Source: Halieaceae bacterium (GTDB taxonomy: Bacteria > Pseudomonadota > Gammaproteobacteria > Pseudomonadales > Halieaceae). From it: 16,669 nucleotides of DNA. A model generated the notes under the pieces. The model saw only the letters and a list, made by a program, of their open reading frames with translations. It did not search any database and was not told the DNA's origin. The stretch is from contig DPGN01000007.1 in NCBI GenBank assembly GCA_003523185.1, positions 26,703 to 43,371 of the forward strand, in the 5' to 3' direction. This document shows, one piece after another, positions 1 to 6,459 of the stretch. The position numbers were made by a program, and so were the translations under genes. The first letter of the stretch is position 1; each line of letters begins with the position of its first letter.

Positions 1-623
1 TGGTTGTTGATGAAGTAAGGCGAAAGATAACCGCGATCGAACTGCATACCTTCAACCACGTCGAGTTCGTTCTCTAGACCTGAACCTTCTTCGACGGTGA
101 TGACACCCTCTTTACCGACCTTCTCCATGGCTTCAGCAATGATTGCGCCAACAGATGTATCGCTGTTTGCTGAGATGGTACCGACCTGAGCAATCGCCGT
201 GTTGTCTTCACACGGTGATGCCATGCCTGACACCGCTTCAACTGCTGCCGCTACTGCCTTATCAATGCCGCGCTTGAGATCCATGGGGTTCATGCCCGCA
301 GCGACGGCCTTCAGACCTTCGTTCACGATAGATTGTGCGAGAACGGTTGCGGTGGTTGTACCGTCACCTGCGACGTCAGATGCTTGCGAAGCAACTTCCT
401 TCACCATCTGCGCGCCCATGTTCTCAAAGCGATCCGCCAGTTCGATTTCTTTCGCTACTGAAACACCATCTTTGGTGACAGTCGGCGCACCGAATGACTT
501 CTCGAGGATTACGTTACGGCCCTTAGGACCCAGTGTTGCTTTAACGGCATCTGCCAGTGTGTTTACACCAGTCAGCATGCGTTGGCGAGCGGGGTCACCA
601 AAAAATACGTCTTTAGCTGCCAT
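1..623 (-). CDS. groEL: 60-kDa chaperonin GroEL, N-terminal part (cut by window edge)
   Basis: Subunit of the double-ring GroEL chaperonin that folds cytosolic proteins with ATP and the GroES lid. The minus strand read from the ATG at 623 gives about 207 residues: it begins MAAKDVFFGDPARQRML, then carries the equatorial-domain ATP-binding signatures LGPKGRNV, TKDGVSVAKEIEL and VAGDGTTTATVLA, and runs into the intermediate and apical region (VEGMQFDRGYLSPYF) where the window ends. The family is about 545 residues, so roughly the last 60% is missing. The start is supported by the family-typical N-terminus and by an AAGGA ribosome site 9 bases upstream. It lies 36 bp after groES and should be co-transcribed with it under the CIRCE/sigma-32 control region near 1021-1081. 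Nothing in the visible part looks degenerate. Confidence 0.97.
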   Translation of the reverse strand, partial: MAAKDVFFGDPARQRMLTGVNTLADAVKATLGPKGRNVILEKSFGAPTVTKDGVSVAKEIELADRFENMGAQMVKEVASQASDVAGDGTTTATVLAQSIVNEGLKAVAAGMNPMDLKRGIDKAVAAAVEAVSGMASPCEDNTAIAQVGTISANSDTSVGAIIAEAMEKVGKEGVITVEEGSGLENELDVVEGMQFDRGYLSPYFINN

Positions 624-659
624 GTCTAAAATTCCTTTACTAACGTTGGACTGAAGTTA

Positions 660-950
660 TTAGTCGATTACGGCGTAAATTTCGCCTTCGCTCATCAGGA
701 TCAGCTCTTCACCATTTACTTCGATGGTGTTGCTCCCTGCGTACTGACCGAAAACGATCGTGTCGCCCACCTGAACTGTCAGAGGACGCTGCTCACCGTT
801 GTCCAGCACTTTGCCGGCACCAACTGCAACCACTTCACCCTGATTAGGCTTTTCTTTCGCTGAACCCGGGAGGACGATGCCGCCAGCCGAGGTCTCTTCT
901 TCTTCCTTACGACGAACGACAACTCGGTCGTACAACGGACGAATATTCAT
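660..950 (-). CDS. groES: 10-kDa co-chaperonin GroES
   Basis: Heptameric lid of the GroEL folding chamber. The 96-residue product has the family's usual length and N-terminus (MNIRPLYDRVVVRR). It has the mobile-loop GGIVLPGSAKEKP, whose I25-V26-L27 tripeptide contacts GroEL, and a standard C-terminus (GEELILMSEGEIYAVID). The reading frame is open three codons further upstream to a TTG at 959, but that codon sits one base from the GGAG ribosome site at 961-964. The ATG at 950 lies 10 bases from that site and matches the family start, so it is preferred. First gene of the groES-groEL operon; transcription should start near 1013, downstream of the sigma-32-type promoter. Confidence 0.97.
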   Translation of the reverse strand: MNIRPLYDRVVVRRKEEEETSAGGIVLPGSAKEKPNQGEVVAVGAGKVLDNGEQRPLTVQVGDTIVFGQYAGSNTIEVNGEELILMSEGEIYAVID

Positions 951-984
951 TGGTTTCAATCTCCAAAATGACGATTATGTTGTT

Positions 985-1010
985 CTTCCCACTAGGGCTT
1001 CCCACTAGGG
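985..1010. repeat. Tandem 13-bp direct repeat in the groES leader
   Basis: Two perfect adjacent copies of CTTCCCACTAGGG (985-997 and 998-1010). They lie between the predicted transcription start of groES (about 1013) and its ribosome site (961-964), so both copies should be in the 5' untranslated mRNA. Each copy holds CCC-ACTA-GGG, which could form a small hairpin with a 4-base loop. It may be a recent slippage duplication or an RNA element; no function is known to me. Confidence 0.8.
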
Positions 1011-1020
1011 GGTGAGGGAA

Positions 1021-1048
1021 TAATGGGGACTCAAAAAACAATTTCAAG
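1021..1048 (-). promoter_or_regulatory. Sigma-32 (RpoH) heat-shock promoter of groES-groEL
   Basis: On the minus strand the -35 box CTTGAAA (1048-1042) is followed after 13 bases by the -10 box CCCCATTA (1028-1021). This is nearly the enterobacterial sigma-32 consensus (CTTGAAA, 11-16 bases, CCCCATnT). The same bases also offer a weaker sigma-70 reading, TTGAAA with a 16-base spacer and CATTAT, which could give basal expression. Six bases separate the upstream edge of the -35 box from the CIRCE operator. Confidence 0.85.
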
Positions 1049-1054
1049 CCTTTT

Positions 1055-1081
1055 TTAGCACTCAATGGGAGAGAGTGCTAA
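1055..1081. promoter_or_regulatory. CIRCE operator (HrcA binding site)
   Basis: A perfect 9-bp inverted repeat, TTAGCACTC (1055-1063) and GAGTGCTAA (1073-1081), with exactly 9 bases between the arms. This is the canonical CIRCE element bound by the heat-shock repressor HrcA upstream of groESL or dnaK operons in many bacteria. Here it lies directly upstream of the sigma-32-type -35 box rather than between promoter and gene. No hrcA gene is visible in the window. Confidence 0.95.
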
Positions 1082-1113
1082 ATCTGACAAAAAAAAACAC
1101 TTTTAAGCGTGAT

Positions 1114-1563
1114 TTAGTCGTCGACTCGCGAAAAATCTCCCTCGAGCGTCACCGGTCCTCGATCATCTCGCTCAGCCGCACTCCGGTGGGGAATATCTCG
1201 CTCTTCAGTCATTGGATTATCTCGACGCCCGCCCGAGGCAGGGCCACCCAAGAGGGCGCGCAAGACAGCGCGAAGAAATACATAAAGCGCAATCAAATCT
1301 GAGATGAGCCCGGGAATCATCAGCAAGACGGCACCAAAAGCGACGCTGATCTCGCCAGCAAAAAGCTGACCACGGAGCGCGGCAGCTGATGGAAAGCGAC
1401 CTGCCGTCAGCAAGGCCGAGCGGCCCGCGAGCTGCAACAACCAGTACCCGACAACGATCATAAGGAGTATGTAGGCAATGGTTGTCAGCGCACTCGTGCG
1501 AGCACTGAACTCTAGTAGAGACCAAAACTCAAGAAAAGGATATGCAATTAACAAAAATGGCAT
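1114..1563 (-). CDS. fxsA: FxsA-family membrane protein
   Basis: Small inner-membrane protein of the FxsA/YjeG family; in E. coli overproduction relieves F-plasmid exclusion of phage T7, but the normal role is unclear. The 149-residue product has an N-terminal hydrophobic segment (MPFLLIAYPFLEFW), a second helix around residues 28-44 and the family hallmark around residues 76-98 (AFGAVLLMIPGLISDLIALYV). A charged, probably cytoplasmic tail covers residues 112-149. The open frame extends to a GTG at 1581, but the ATG at 1563 has a GAGG ribosome site 8 bases upstream and gives the typical N-terminus. Its position just upstream of groES, on the same strand, resembles the E. coli neighbourhood and supports the assignment. 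The stop lies 33 bp from the CIRCE element, and no terminator is seen between. Confidence 0.88.
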   Translation of the reverse strand: MPFLLIAYPFLEFWSLLEFSARTSALTTIAYILLMIVVGYWLLQLAGRSALLTAGRFPSAAALRGQLFAGEISVAFGAVLLMIPGLISDLIALYVFLRAVLRALLGGPASGGRRDNPMTEERDIPHRSAAERDDRGPVTLEGDFSRVDD

Positions 1564-1648
1564 AGGGTTGTCCTCGCCCACGCATCCGTACCCAGTGTAC
1601 GTCGTTCCTTTGCGCCGCGATACGTTAGTTGATGCGGGCTGCTGGTCC

Positions 1649-2251
1649 TCATTTCAAGGGAGACAACCGATGCAGGCCGTGAGCGCTTCTGTCGGGATTG
1701 AGAGACAGGATCCGTCCATCGTCTAGCAACCACACCTCGGCACATGACCAATCGGGCTGCGTTCCCGAATCAAATGTCACACATCGGAGATCATGTTCGG
1801 CACGCCACCAGCCCGTGACCTTTTTTACTGTACCGCTATCATTCGCATCACTTGCAGGATTTGCTTGGGTCCACCATCGGCTCACGAAGGTCCCGTCCGC
1901 ATGCCAGTGGGTCTCCGCTGAAATACCCCGCTCATTCTGAACTTCACCGCGATCAATGACATCCGAAAATAGACGCGTAATCTCTGTGCTTGTCAGTCGT
2001 GTCTTGCCAACAAGATCACGCGTTGGGCCCTCTTCTTTGATCGACGCTGCCGCCGCGTCGAGTACTAAAGCCATACCGAAAAATGTGAAGCCGACACGGA
2101 TCGAGGTCAGTTGTGACCATCGAAAAACGTGCCGTGTGTTGGAGAGAACGTCTTTCGTGTCCGCTTGCTTCCCGACACTTATCCCGAGCGTAATTTGGAA
2201 CGGTGTATTGACGTCAGACCGTTTAGGGTCGCCCTCGACTGTGTCAATCAA
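1649..2251 (-). CDS. Unrecognised protein with one hydrophobic segment, coupled to the AmpG-like gene
   Basis: I do not recognise the family. The likely product is about 200 residues starting at the TTG at 2251, which overlaps the end of the upstream permease gene (stop 2256-2254) and has AGGG 7 bases upstream, suggesting translational coupling. The first in-frame ATG (2074) would remove the region before residue 60. Residues 1-50 are polar. Residues about 51-70 (SIRVGFTFFGMALVLDAAAA) could be a signal anchor or a late signal peptide. The rest (from about GKTRLTSTEITRLF) is rich in Trp, with an HADGTF-like turn, TGWWRAEHDLRCV and WSCAEVWLLDDGR. That pattern is reminiscent of small secreted beta-rich domains with two cysteines (family residues about 157 and 170). 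An extracytoplasmic location is inferred only. Alternative starts at 2257 (TTG) or 2293 (TTG, inside the permease gene) are possible. Confidence 0.6.
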   Translation of the reverse strand: MIDTVEGDPKRSDVNTPFQITLGISVGKQADTKDVLSNTRHVFRWSQLTSIRVGFTFFGMALVLDAAAASIKEEGPTRDLVGKTRLTSTEITRLFSDVIDRGEVQNERGISAETHWHADGTFVSRWWTQANPASDANDSGTVKKVTGWWRAEHDLRCVTFDSGTQPDWSCAEVWLLDDGRILSLNPDRSAHGLHRLSPLK

Positions 2252-2253
2252 AC

Positions 2254-3786
2254 TCAAGCCCTGATCTCTTTCACGTAGCGGTTGACCGCCCAAATTAGAA
2301 TGAGGACTGGTAAGCCCATCATGGATGAGATCAAAAAGAAGCTCTCATAACCCAAGGAATTGACAATGGAGCCCGAGTAACCACCCAGTAGCTTGGGAAA
2401 TAAGGTCATCATCGAGCTAAACATGGCGTACTGCATCGCAGTAAACGAGAGATTGGTCAGACTCGAAAGGTAAGCAATGAAGGCAGCCGCCGCTAAGCCG
2501 GCGGTGATGTTGTCCGCGCCGATCACGACATAAAGCAGCGACAGATTTCCCGGGTTTTGGGCAACGGGGATGAACAATAAATTCGTGATGACCGTCATCG
2601 CCGCGCCTAACATTAAGACTTTGAGCACACCGAACCGGAGGGTGAGAAATCCCCCAACGAAACCGCCCAAAATGGTCATCCAAATACCAAACACTTTGGT
2701 GACCGTGGCAATTTCATTTTTGCTGAATCCCATATCCAGATAAAACACATTGGAAATGACGCCCAACACAATGTCCGAAACGCGGTAGAAACCAATGAGT
2801 AGCAACACCAAGACCGCCATCCTGCCATAGCGGCCAAAGAACTCTGCGATTGGATCGACATAGGTTTCCTGCAATGCGCGCTGATCAGCAATGTTTAGCA
2901 TCACCAAGGCCCAGCCAGTCACCCCAGCAAGGCCAACAGCGGCCAGTAGTCGAGTAGCCTCAGCCGAAAATGAGGCCAATGACGCACCCACGCCAAGACC
3001 ATCGAGTCCGCTTCGAATTTCAGCAATACCATCTCCAAGCCAAACGTAGGCAAAGACAAGCGCAGAGACAAAGCAGGCAAACAACAGTAAGAATCTGAGA
3101 TAGTCACCGGTTGACTTGAGGAAACTTGATTCGCTGTGACTGCGGGGTTCCTCGATCATCAAGGTGGTGACGACACCAACGAGCATGGTGCCAGCCATTG
3201 CCACATAGGTGAGTTGCCATGACGAATACGCGTAGGCTTCCTTTGTCGTGCCCAGCCCCGCTGCGAGATACAGTGCGCCAGCACCTGCAACAATCATTCC
3301 GATCCGATAGCCCGCCACGTACGAAGCTGACATCAAGGCCTGTAAGGTCTCCTCCACCGCTTCAATGCGGTAAGCGTCGATGACGATATCCTGTGTAGCA
3401 GAGGAGAAGCCGAGAAAGACCGCTGCATACGCCATATACCGAAGACCATCGGTGCTCGCCGGATCGCTCGTAGCCATCCACAACATGGCTGAAATCACCA
3501 TTAACTGTGATAGCAATAGCCAGCTTCGTCGCTTACCCAAAAACTGTTCCAGAAGCGGCAAAGGCAATTTATCAACGAGTGGCGCCCAAACGAACTTGAA
3601 TGAATAGCCAAGCGCTGCCCAACTAAAATAGGTCACGGCACTCCGCTCTACGCCCGCCTCACTTAGCCAAATAGAGAGCGTTGAGAAAATGAGTAGCAGC
3701 GGCAGGCCTGCCGAAAATCCAAGAAACAGCATGGCGAGCACGCGGGGGTGCGCATACGCAGATATTGAGTCAAGAGAACCTTGCAT
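2254..3786 (-). CDS. ampG: AmpG-like muropeptide permease (MFS transporter)
   Basis: Inner-membrane permease expected to import GlcNAc-anhydroMurNAc peptides released by cell-wall turnover, feeding peptidoglycan recycling and, where present, AmpR/AmpC signalling. The 510-residue product has many hydrophobic helices and the AmpG signatures: YAHPRVLAMLFLGFSAGLPL near the start, YSFKFVWAPLVDKLPLP (residues 61-77), GKRRSWLLLSQ (84-94) and the strongly conserved SSATQDIVIDAYRIE (128-142). Extra hydrophobic segments mid-protein suggest the 14-helix AmpG layout. The start is uncertain: the ATG at 3846 would add 20 polar residues without a clear ribosome site, whereas the ATG at 3786 has GGGA 8 bases upstream and fits the family. 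Other MFS substrates cannot be ruled out. It is followed by an overlapping small gene. Confidence 0.82.
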   Translation of the reverse strand: MQGSLDSISAYAHPRVLAMLFLGFSAGLPLLLIFSTLSIWLSEAGVERSAVTYFSWAALGYSFKFVWAPLVDKLPLPLLEQFLGKRRSWLLLSQLMVISAMLWMATSDPASTDGLRYMAYAAVFLGFSSATQDIVIDAYRIEAVEETLQALMSASYVAGYRIGMIVAGAGALYLAAGLGTTKEAYAYSSWQLTYVAMAGTMLVGVVTTLMIEEPRSHSESSFLKSTGDYLRFLLLFACFVSALVFAYVWLGDGIAEIRSGLDGLGVGASLASFSAEATRLLAAVGLAGVTGWALVMLNIADQRALQETYVDPIAEFFGRYGRMAVLVLLLIGFYRVSDIVLGVISNVFYLDMGFSKNEIATVTKVFGIWMTILGGFVGGFLTLRFGVLKVLMLGAAMTVITNLLFIPVAQNPGNLSLLYVVIGADNITAGLAAAAFIAYLSSLTNLSFTAMQYAMFSSMMTLFPKLLGGYSGSIVNSLGYESFFLISSMMGLPVLILIWAVNRYVKEIRA

Positions 3787-3918
3787 CTGAACTATCCCGC
3801 TTGATCTGTCATTCCCGGTAAGAAGCCTCTGTCGAGTAGCACCCATGAAGTCAGAGTATTGAGCTTCAAGCGATGCACCTCGTCATAACAATGACTGTAC
3901 CGACAAATAGGCGCAAAC

Positions 3919-3947
3919 AAAAAGCCCCGCAAACGCGGGGCCTTTTT
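3919..3947. terminator. Strong, bidirectional-looking rho-independent terminator
   Basis: A perfect 7-bp stem GCCCCGC (3924-3930) / GCGGGGC (3935-3941) with loop AAAC. On the minus strand it is followed by TTTTT (3923-3919), and on the plus strand by C and TTTTT (3943-3947). It lies 14 bp after the stop of the acyl-CoA synthetase and so should end the fabV operon before the AmpG-like gene. Confidence 0.92.
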
Positions 3948-3960
3948 ACGTGTGGTTTAC

Positions 3961-5586
3961 CTACGCGGGAAACTGATAATCCTCGAACATTTCTCTGAGT
4001 TTCATCTTCTGGATTTTACCCGTCGCGGTGTGTGGCATTTCCTCGATGTACTGTACATCGTCCGGAATCCACCACTTTGCTATTTTCCCATCAAGGAAGG
4101 TCTTCAGCTCATCCGGTGTGACATCACCTTGGCCATTCTTGACGACGATCAAGAGCGGTCGCTCGCCCCACTTGGGATGCATGCGGCCAATAACCGCAGC
4201 CTCGGCCACCATGGGGTGCCCTGTGGCACAGTTTTCCACCTCAATCGATGAAATCCATTCACCACCCGACTTGATCACATCCTTCGTACGGTCAGTAATT
4301 GACACATTACCTCGAGCGTCGATAGTCGCAACGTCACCGGTCTCGAACCAGCCTTCTTCAGCATGCGCTGAGCTGCCTTCAAGTTTGAAGTAGCTGGAGC
4401 AGATCCAAGGACCACGAACTTTGAGTGCACCAAAGGCAACACCGTCCCAAGGAAGCTCGTTGTTGTCATCGTCGGTGATCTTCACTTCGACCCCAAAGAT
4501 CGGCTGACCCACATTGGTCCGCATCGCAGCAAACGAATCGGCATCGTACTGATGGCGACGCGCACCAGATGAATTAGAGGTGCCAAGCGGGCTCATCTCT
4601 GTCATACCCCAGGCGTGGCGCGTATCGACGCCGTAAGTATCGAACTCCTCCATGACCGACAAGGGGCAAGCGGAACCACCCACGACCACTCGCTGCAGGG
4701 TCTCCACTCGCTCTCCGCTCGAGCGCAGGTGTGCCAGAAGGTTCAACCAAACGGTGGGTACACCGGCCGACATGGTGACGCCTTCCTCGTTGATTAATGT
4801 CGCCAACGTCGGGCCATCGCCCATTTTGTTGCCGGGCATAACCATCTTCGCGCCCGCTACAGGACAGGCATATGGGTTGCCCCAGGCGTTGACATGGAAC
4901 ATAGGGACAATCGGCAATACAACATCAGCCGATGAAATATTCATGGAGTCGGGCATCATTGTGGCGTAGGTATGCAGCACCGTTGAACGGTGGCTGTACA
5001 TAACGCCTTTTGGATTCCCGGTCGTGCCCGACGTGTAGCACAATGCACAGGCGTCATTCTCATCGATTGCAGGCCACGCGTAGGTATCGGCCTGGCCTTC
5101 TAGTAACTGTTCGTAACAATGAACGTTAGCGACGCTGGTGTCAGGCATGTGCTCAGGCGTTGTCATGACAACCCAACCCTTCACCCCGGGACACTGAGGC
5201 GCAACCTGCTCTATCAGTGGCCAGAAATCCGGATCTAGGAAAACGTATTGGTCTTCCGCGTGGTTAATGATGTAAACGATTTGCTCAGGGAATAGGCGCG
5301 GGTTAATGGTGTGACAGACGTATCCCGAACAGGCGGATGCGTAATAGGTTTCAAAGTGGCGATAGTCGTTCCACGCGAGGGTGGCAATACGATCGCTCTG
5401 ACTCAGCCCCCACCCATTCATTGCATTCGCCAGTTGGCGAACGCGAGCGAAAGAATCTGAGTACGTATAGCGATGGCGCGGGTTATCCCGCGTGACGGAG
5501 ACGATCTCCTGTGCGCCATGAACACGCTCAGCATGTTCCATAATCGACGTAATCGTCAGTGGGAAATCCATCATCAAGCCTTGCAT
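3961..5586 (-). CDS. AlkK-like medium/long-chain acyl-CoA synthetase
   Basis: ATP-dependent fatty acid:CoA ligase of the adenylate-forming (ANL) superfamily, activating fatty acids to acyl-CoA for beta-oxidation or lipid use. The 541-residue product carries the P-loop YTSGTTGNPKG (184-194), the A4-like FHVNAWG (230-236), the A5 motif GMTE (327-330), a GDVATID/TDRTKDVIKSGGEWISSIEVE hinge block, and the C-terminal ATGK whose Lys524 should be the adenylation lysine. The N-terminus (MQGLMMDFPLTI...EHAERVHG) and blocks such as TINPRLFPEQI and YSHRSTVLH closely resemble Pseudomonas AlkK as I recall it, pointing to medium-chain substrates; chain length is not proven by sequence. An AGAGAGG ribosome site 6 bases upstream fixes the start. 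It is the last gene of the operon with the hydrolase (44 bp gap) and fabV. Confidence 0.93.
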   Translation of the reverse strand: MQGLMMDFPLTITSIMEHAERVHGAQEIVSVTRDNPRHRYTYSDSFARVRQLANAMNGWGLSQSDRIATLAWNDYRHFETYYASACSGYVCHTINPRLFPEQIVYIINHAEDQYVFLDPDFWPLIEQVAPQCPGVKGWVVMTTPEHMPDTSVANVHCYEQLLEGQADTYAWPAIDENDACALCYTSGTTGNPKGVMYSHRSTVLHTYATMMPDSMNISSADVVLPIVPMFHVNAWGNPYACPVAGAKMVMPGNKMGDGPTLATLINEEGVTMSAGVPTVWLNLLAHLRSSGERVETLQRVVVGGSACPLSVMEEFDTYGVDTRHAWGMTEMSPLGTSNSSGARRHQYDADSFAAMRTNVGQPIFGVEVKITDDDNNELPWDGVAFGALKVRGPWICSSYFKLEGSSAHAEEGWFETGDVATIDARGNVSITDRTKDVIKSGGEWISSIEVENCATGHPMVAEAAVIGRMHPKWGERPLLIVVKNGQGDVTPDELKTFLDGKIAKWWIPDDVQYIEEMPHTATGKIQKMKLREMFEDYQFPA

Positions 5587-5630
5587 GATCTACCTCTCTA
5601 TCTGGCTGTTATCGTTAGTATATTTGCGGT

Positions 5631-6458
5631 CTATGCCGCGAGTGACCAAATGCCGGCGTCTTGTTGCGCTCGGCCTTCAACTTCTAGTTTAAGCAGATGC
5701 GCCAGCAGCGACAGCTGCGCCCATCGGTGCATTGCTTCAGGGACATCATCGTATACGGATACCACTAGCGTTTCGATAGACACGGGACCGCCCCGCTCGA
5801 GATTGGCGACGACCTTGGCCTCACGCATTAGTCGATGACGCACGAGCTTTTCAACCTCATCGCGACAACCGGGAATGACTTCGCCGTGACCCGGTGCAAT
5901 CGCGCTCACGTCGTAGTTCAACAGCCGCAGTAGCGATTCGATATAGGCTTTCATATTGCCACCGGGCGGAACGATAACCACGGTCGATCCATTCATGATG
6001 TGATCACCCGCGAAAACCATCCCCTCTTCCTCTAATAAAAAGCAGTAATGGTTATCGACATGCCCTGGGGTGTGGATGGCACGAATCGTCCAGTCGTTGC
6101 CAGTAAACACAGCATCCTGCGTGAGATGCACGTCGGGCTTAAAGGTCAAATCCTGATGCTGATCATCGGCCGTCACCGCACCAATCATGGGGACATTCAA
6201 CTCACGCGCTAAGTGCGCCGCCGCCGGCGAGTGATCTGGGTGCGTGTGCGTGCATAAGATGTGGCTTATTCGACCATCGCCCACACGCATGATGTGCTCA
6301 ATATGCTCATCAATCGCGGGGCCCGGATCGATCACTGCCACATCGTTAGTACCAATGAGGTAGGTGTTGGTCCCAGGGCCAGTCATCACACTCGGATTTG
6401 GCGCGACCAACCGTCGAATGCGTGGCGATACCTGAACTGCCTCATCGTAGCCTTGCAT
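5631..6458 (-). CDS. MBL-fold metal-dependent hydrolase (LACTB2-like)
   Basis: Metallo-beta-lactamase-fold hydrolase of 275 residues. Metal ligands are in place: HTHPDH (71-76), His133 in TPGHVDNH, Asp152 in AGDH (150-153) and His191 in APGHGE. The N-terminal RRLVAPNPSVMTGPGTNTYLIG and a C-terminal helical part are typical of the LACTB2/hydroxyacylglutathione-hydrolase-like group. The substrate cannot be read from sequence; thioesters such as acyl-CoA or glutathione thioesters, or RNA as for human LACTB2, are possible. Location between fabV (the ATG follows the fabV TGA after a single base) and the acyl-CoA synthetase makes an acyl-thioesterase role attractive, but that is inference from context. 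The start at 6458 relies on coupling to the fabV stop. Confidence 0.88.
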   Translation of the reverse strand: MQGYDEAVQVSPRIRRLVAPNPSVMTGPGTNTYLIGTNDVAVIDPGPAIDEHIEHIMRVGDGRISHILCTHTHPDHSPAAAHLARELNVPMIGAVTADDQHQDLTFKPDVHLTQDAVFTGNDWTIRAIHTPGHVDNHYCFLLEEEGMVFAGDHIMNGSTVVIVPPGGNMKAYIESLLRLLNYDVSAIAPGHGEVIPGCRDEVEKLVRHRLMREAKVVANLERGGPVSIETLVVSVYDDVPEAMHRWAQLSLLAHLLKLEVEGRAQQDAGIWSLAA

Positions 6459-6459
6459 A

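Noticed and set aside
199..654. 151-codon plus-strand open frame opposite groEL
   Set aside because: It lies wholly antisense to the clearly coding N-terminal GroEL region (and its short leader), and its product is low-complexity Ala/Ser/Thr-rich with no recognisable motif.
1085..1113. TTGTCA (minus strand) as a sigma-70 -35 overlapping CIRCE
   Set aside because: No acceptable -10 element was found at 16-18 bases (CATTGA or similar only).
1217..1525. 102-codon minus-strand frame inside fxsA
   Set aside because: Alternate frame of the recognisable FxsA protein, Arg/Cys-rich and without family features.
1956..2264. 102-codon plus-strand frame opposite the unrecognised gene
   Set aside because: Considered as an alternative because the minus-strand gene is unknown. 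The minus-strand frame is longer, better composed and fits the ampG coupling, and no good ribosome site was seen for this frame.
3882..3895. Inverted repeat GTCAT-AACA-ATGAC upstream of ampG
   Set aside because: Short arms with no clear promoter near it; too weak to call an operator.
3952..4393. Two plus-strand open frames opposite the acyl-CoA synthetase C-terminus
   Set aside because: Antisense shadows of a region with conserved adenylate-forming motifs.
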